A stretch of 64,000 nt of DNA, from NCBI GenBank assembly GCA_030248215.1, contig JASANG010003961.1, positions 1 through 64,000 of the forward strand, given 5' to 3'. The notes under the pieces are model-generated. The model did not search any database. It saw only the letters and a list, made by a program, of their open reading frames with translations, and was not told the origin of the DNA. The translations under genes and the position numbers were made by a program. Source of the stretch: Enoplolaimus lenunculus. Lineage: Eukaryota; Nematoda; Enoplea; Enoplida; Thoracostomopsidae. The first letter of the stretch is position 1; each line of letters begins with the position of its first letter. This document shows positions 27,901 to 33,900 of this stretch, in pieces.

Positions 27901-30900
27901 AAAAGATACTGTATCTCAAATATTTCCAGCTAATTTAACTAGAAAACATGCACTTTATTGCCGTCATTCTGTTATTTTGTGTATTCAGCGGCAATTACTC
28001 CTTACCAATTCTGAAACTGTAGGCACAACTCTTAGCTATCGCAAACAAACAAAACATTAATCCTAAACTAACTTCATGATAAACCTAAGCCAAAAGCCGC
28101 AATGTTAATCATCTATTACACTAAGCCTAATGCGGGGTCACGTTATAACCGGGGCAGCTTGGGACACGTTTTTCCCCTATTATCCTATGGGTAACATTTT
28201 CGAAGCTTACACTGTCCCGCTGGAATATCATATGATATTCGCATAAATGTCCGTTAATTTCACTTGACATACCGTCTTTTGTACACATTGATCTTCTGAG
28301 AGCGGTGGTTTGTAAGTAAATGTCATATGACATCCGAGTTATGTCTGTTGACCCGATATGACAGTTTGAACTTTAACGTTGACGTCGAATCAACATGGAA
28401 CAAACCGTAACCCCCCCCCTGCCCCGGTTATAACATGAAACCCGTATAATAAAGACACGCGTATCAATATGATTATAGGAATTGCGATACGTTGGCGCCG
28501 CTCCGATTTTTGTCCATTACCGTGTCCGCCTTACTCAACATACCAACCTTGTGCATCGGGATGTCCAGCGACGTGTAGTGACCCAAATGCGCCGAAAAAT
28601 TGCACTTCGCCCTGTGTTGAAGACTGCGTTTGCGATACTGGTTTTGTCCTCAGCGATCGCAAATGTGTTCCACTGTCGTCTTGCGGATGCATCGACCCTA
28701 ATGGAAACTATTACCCTCCTGACGCCAAGTAAACAACTCTATAGAAACTTGATTATTTTAATAAATTACCAATAATTGTTTGAAAGTATTTTATAAACAC
28801 TTTTTAACAACTGAACGCATTTTTTTTCTACTTTAGAAGTTTGGTCGATTTTTTGTTCAAATGAAGACTAAAACTTGAACATGCTTAAATAATGTTAAAA
28901 TTACGTATCGTATGCGTTCCAGCTTTTTAGTACAGATATATAAATGTTCTTATTTGGTTTATATGATAATATTTAGATGGATTAATGACAATTGTACCGA
29001 TAATTACACATGTTCCAACGGTACTATAATTAGCAATTCAATCAGTTGTGCTAGTCATGCAACTTGCACGACACAAGACGGAACGCGCAATTGTTACTGC
29101 GATACTGGGTAAATTTCATATGTTGTTTTACAATCTTTGGACACTTCATGTTTTTATTTTATCATAATGGCGGATTTGAGTGTCCTTCAGGGGCCTGAGA
29201 CACCCGGGACACTCAAACTTATGCAAATCAGGGGGCTGGTTGAGCCAGCCTCCATAATCATTCTGAATTTTGGATTTTACAATATGCGGCGGTTTTCCTA
29301 TTTTTGCGATTTAGCGGTTTAGTGCAGAGCTTTAGTGTATTTTCACAGTTGACTTGCATTAGTGTTTCGGGTGACTTCGGCAATAGGTTTTTAATTGGAA
29401 TTGAGTCACGGTAGCTCCATGTGAGCATACGGTGAAACCGGCTTAAGGGATTCAGCAAAGGAAGCGCATAGCGCGGAACCTACGGGCGCTACCAGGGGAA
29501 ACCGGGATACTTGGGAAATGGGTTAAGGGGATTTCTGGGGTTGTATTTGGAGTTTTCTGGGGTTTGTCGATTCTAGCGGGGCTAGTTTCGGCTGGTTTTC
29601 TGGGGATCTTGAGGTATTTTGTACAGTTAACTGGGGATTTACGGAGTATCTGGGGTTTGTCACGGTAAAGTTTGCACTTGGCTTTTATACGGTGGGAGCG
29701 TGTGACTTAGTAGAACAACAGTGTTAAGGCATCGTAATAGACGTGCGGAAAGCACTTAAACAAAGGAACTTTCGGCACACTCGGTTGAATAAATTCGGCA
29801 GGATAAACATAAACTTGTGCTTTAGCTTTAATACGGTGCTGGGGGGAATAAAACGGGAAACGACTGCATTTATTGAGTCAGAGCGATATAGCGTCATTGA
29901 AATACGGAGCTAGACATGGAGTTGGCGGTTTCAACCTGTAACCTAAATCACGAACTATTTACAAGGTTCAGACTAATGCTTGGAATTAGCAAAATACATA
30001 CCTAATCATCAATTTTGACTTTAAATGTGGAAGGAAAGTATGCAAAAATTGTTGCCTTGTATCCAATAACGTGAAGGAGACTCGTTTTAGTTGGATGCAT
30101 TTTCAAAATCAGTTTTGAATTTATTCAATGATTCATTAGAATCCAACGGTGTCGTCTTTTGATTACCAATTCGCTGGCAGACGCGAAGCGCATGTGGGCC
30201 CCAACTCTCAGTGCACTTCTCGAGTACAAATTGAGTTAGGACTGCAACAGCCACTCCCCGTACCCCCCATTTGGGGGCCGACCCCTGAAGAGGTCCCCAC
30301 CCTAACCGGTTGAAACAAAAACCGCTTAAGTTTTAAAATGCGTCTGGCTTCTCGCTCGCGAATTTGGGGGCCCCAACCTCTGCCTGCTCGACACTGAGTT
30401 GAGCGCATTTTAGTTGTCCACATGATATAAGCAAACGTCTTTTTGTGAAACGAATTTCGCCAATCGCGCATGTAGAAACAGGATTTAAAATGTGCAAAAT
30501 GTGTCTGCTACAGATCTCAAAAATGGCAAAGACCTTATGTCAAAACAGATTAGAGAAAAAATGTACAAACGTTCAGTATCACCATTGACTACTTGAAAAT
30601 TTGCAAGACCTGTAGCAAACTATCCATTGATGCTAAACGCATTTGAGAATCAAAGCATAAATTTCAAAAGATTATACAGAACCGTTTCAGTCGCGAAATA
30701 CAAGCAAAATTCCTAAGTTTAGGCTTAAAGTTAGGTTTTTAGAGTTTTGGTTAGGCTTGTTGCTATGTTTGGGATAAGGTTCAGGCTAACATCGAAGGTT
30801 TGGTTAAGGTTTAAGTTTAGGCTTAGGCATCATGGTGTATTTACTTAATACAAACAAAAACTTATGGGTAATCTGGCGGCACAGTGAGTAACCATTCAAA

Positions 30901-33900
30901 GTCAAGATAAGCATTAAATTTTAGTACAAAATTTTGGTTTTCAAAATCAAGATAATGGCCGCACCCAGATATTGCACGTCTGATAAACAAATTATGTTTT
31001 GTGACTAGATTCAACCCGGCTCCAAATGGTCAAATAAAATGTGACGATATAGACGAATGTACGTCCGGCGTTGAATTGTGTCAAAATGGCGGAAAGTGTA
31101 TCAATACCGTCGGCTCGTACCAGTGTAGATGCACAGAAGATTTTAGCGGGCCCCATTGTGAACATTGCTCGTGAGTCTGGTGTCTAAAATTGTTAAGAAA
31201 AGCGAAGGAGACTTATTGCAGGCATGCAATTAATTGCAAAAAATACAGTAATGTGCTAATTGCACGTGAAGCCGAAGGCAAGTTCTTGCATGCAAACAAT
31301 TCTAAAAATACAGTAATCTTCTAGTTGCTCTTGAAGGCGAAGGCAATTTCTTACATGCGTGCAAGTAATTGCAAAAAATACTGTAATCTGTTAAAATTAC
31401 AATAACGGTTTTTGCAAAAACTTGCTGAATATTTTGAAGACCAGACGACAAAAATGTAAGCCATTTCTGAAAAACCAAGGAAATTTAAAAGGTGATGTGA
31501 AGCAAAAACTATTTCGTTTTTAGTTTCGTATAATTTTTTGTATGAAATTGTTATGCGACCTGCTTATCTAACTAAGTTTCACAGATGAAAGCTATTTCTC
31601 ATTAAAACTCGAACGGAAAGCGAAATTTATTAGTTCAGGCCTTTATTGAAAATTATTCATACTTGCCTTTTCACTATCAGAGCCTTAATTCAGTACTGCT
31701 ATATGCTCAGGGAACAGTAGTTTAGGACTAGCTTCAAAATTAAGCGCTGTACTTCTCTTACGGCGCCGCTCTTCAATAAACGGAATCGTAGAGTAGTGGC
31801 GTACGATACAGTACCGCGACGCACCATGGTGGATTGCGTTAAGCGGTGCCGTACGCTTGACTGACGGTGCCATACTGGTCACTTACGGCACCAGACGTCA
31901 TCAAAAGTATAGCGATATCTTAATGGCGGCGCTATACTTTTGATTATATCCGGATTCACGTACGATACCGCAAGGTGACGGAAGGTGAATGACGGCGCTG
32001 GACGGTACCGGATCAGACCCGGAGCAAGCTCACATTGGTAGTGGGGGTTGAAAAATTTTCAGGAGGGCAGTCCAGGGTTTTCAATGAGTTGCAAGCAAAG
32101 TTGAAAACTTTCTGGGGGACTGAATTTTTCGGGGGGGGGGGGCTGACCCCCTGGCCCGTCTTGGCTACGAATCCGCGCGGACGGCGCCGCACGATTTGTT
32201 TTGGCGCTACTCTAAGAGTGGTACTGGGCTGATAATGAGACGTAGTATTGTGTTTGAATCTCTCATTTTTTATTTTAAGACGTTTATGTCAAAATGATGC
32301 TCAATGTGTAATCATTGATGGTAAAGCGAAATGCACATGTGTCAACGGTTATTGGGGTGATAAATGTCAATACTATCCAAGAAGAGACTGTGCAGATTTA
32401 ATGGTAAATAAAAAAGTACTCTTTCAGTTTTCAGTATTAAATGATGACTCTTTGACAAGTGAATGGTCTACTTACTTAGAAGCTATCTGGCACAAATTGT
32501 ACCACCGTTCGCTGCAGTTTTAGTGCATTCAGTCTAAATGCATAATGGACACTCCGACTAAATACTGGCTTCGCCTAAAATCGTTGTGCATACCAGAGAT
32601 GCTGGTTTAACAATCATAAATTAACGACGAGGCTACAGTAACCGTTTGCTCATGGAACGACAAAACAGAACCAACGTTATGTTGAAGTTTTTAAGTGAGA
32701 CACTGAAAAATATTGAACTTTAACTCCGGCCAGTCGCCGACGACATTGATGGCGGAAGCGCACCTTAAACCGGTAACTGGGGGGGAGGGGGCGGCGATTC
32801 TTTGGAGACTCATCTTGGTAAACAAAAAACTTTTCGCAGACCACGAAGTCAGATTGAGCTGGGAAACATTTCAGTGGGGGCCCTTCGGACTTGTTTTAGA
32901 CGGAGGTAGTAGGCGATTACCCTAACGCGCGGCCCTGTCCAACAAATACTATTGTAGAAAACGTTAATTTTGAACCGCTAGGATTAATAGTGCATTCGTT
33001 GTTTTAGTATTATCACACAATAATGTTTTCCGATGTCTACACCCTTCTCAATCAAGACAATGACGGAAACCTGATCAGAACACAGGTGACAAACACAAGT
33101 ATATTTTCTGCTTATCGTCTTAAAAATTGTGGTCAATGTAAAGAACAGGGCGGAACAGTATTATAAGCATATTCCTAAGCCTAGGCTCAAGCCTAAGCCT
33201 AAGCCTGAGCCAAGGAAAAAATTAGTGTAAAGCTTAAACTTAGTCTTTTCTAGACCCACAGAAAAACGAGACTACGGCTAAAGCGCTAAGCGTGCAAAGC
33301 GAAAATATACAGTGACCCAATTGTTATAGGTTTACTGTGATATGGACACTGATGGTGGCGGCTGGACGGTAATTCAACGCAGAACTGGACCGAAAGAATC
33401 GTTCAATCGAATTTGGAATGATTATAAAATAGGTTAAAATATCGTATTACCATAGTATTTGATCCAAAGATTTTTCAGCGTTGATGTCGAGTTTAAATTT
33501 AGTATTTTTATACCTGTGCAATTATGGAATAAAAGACAAGAAACATATAACGATATTCCTGTTTTCGTTTTGGATAAAACCCGTTGTCCGTTTCTGTTAA
33601 CAGAAATACCAGAAATACTGTTATTTGAATCCTTATAGTTATTTGTATGACTCAACTAACATAACTCTAATTTTTCATTACACCTATACTGCGAATGTTC
33701 AGTTGAAAATGAAAATTACCAAAATCTTCCAAAATCTTAAAAAATGCCGATGCATCTACTTTTTCTTTAATATTTTACAATGCTCGAGAATGTTGTAGTA
33801 CCTACATTGTATATTTACCGAAAAATAGAATACTTTTAAATGATTATCGTTTCCAGTATTTGTATTCGTTTCCGTGAGTTATATTATCCGTTACTACCCG

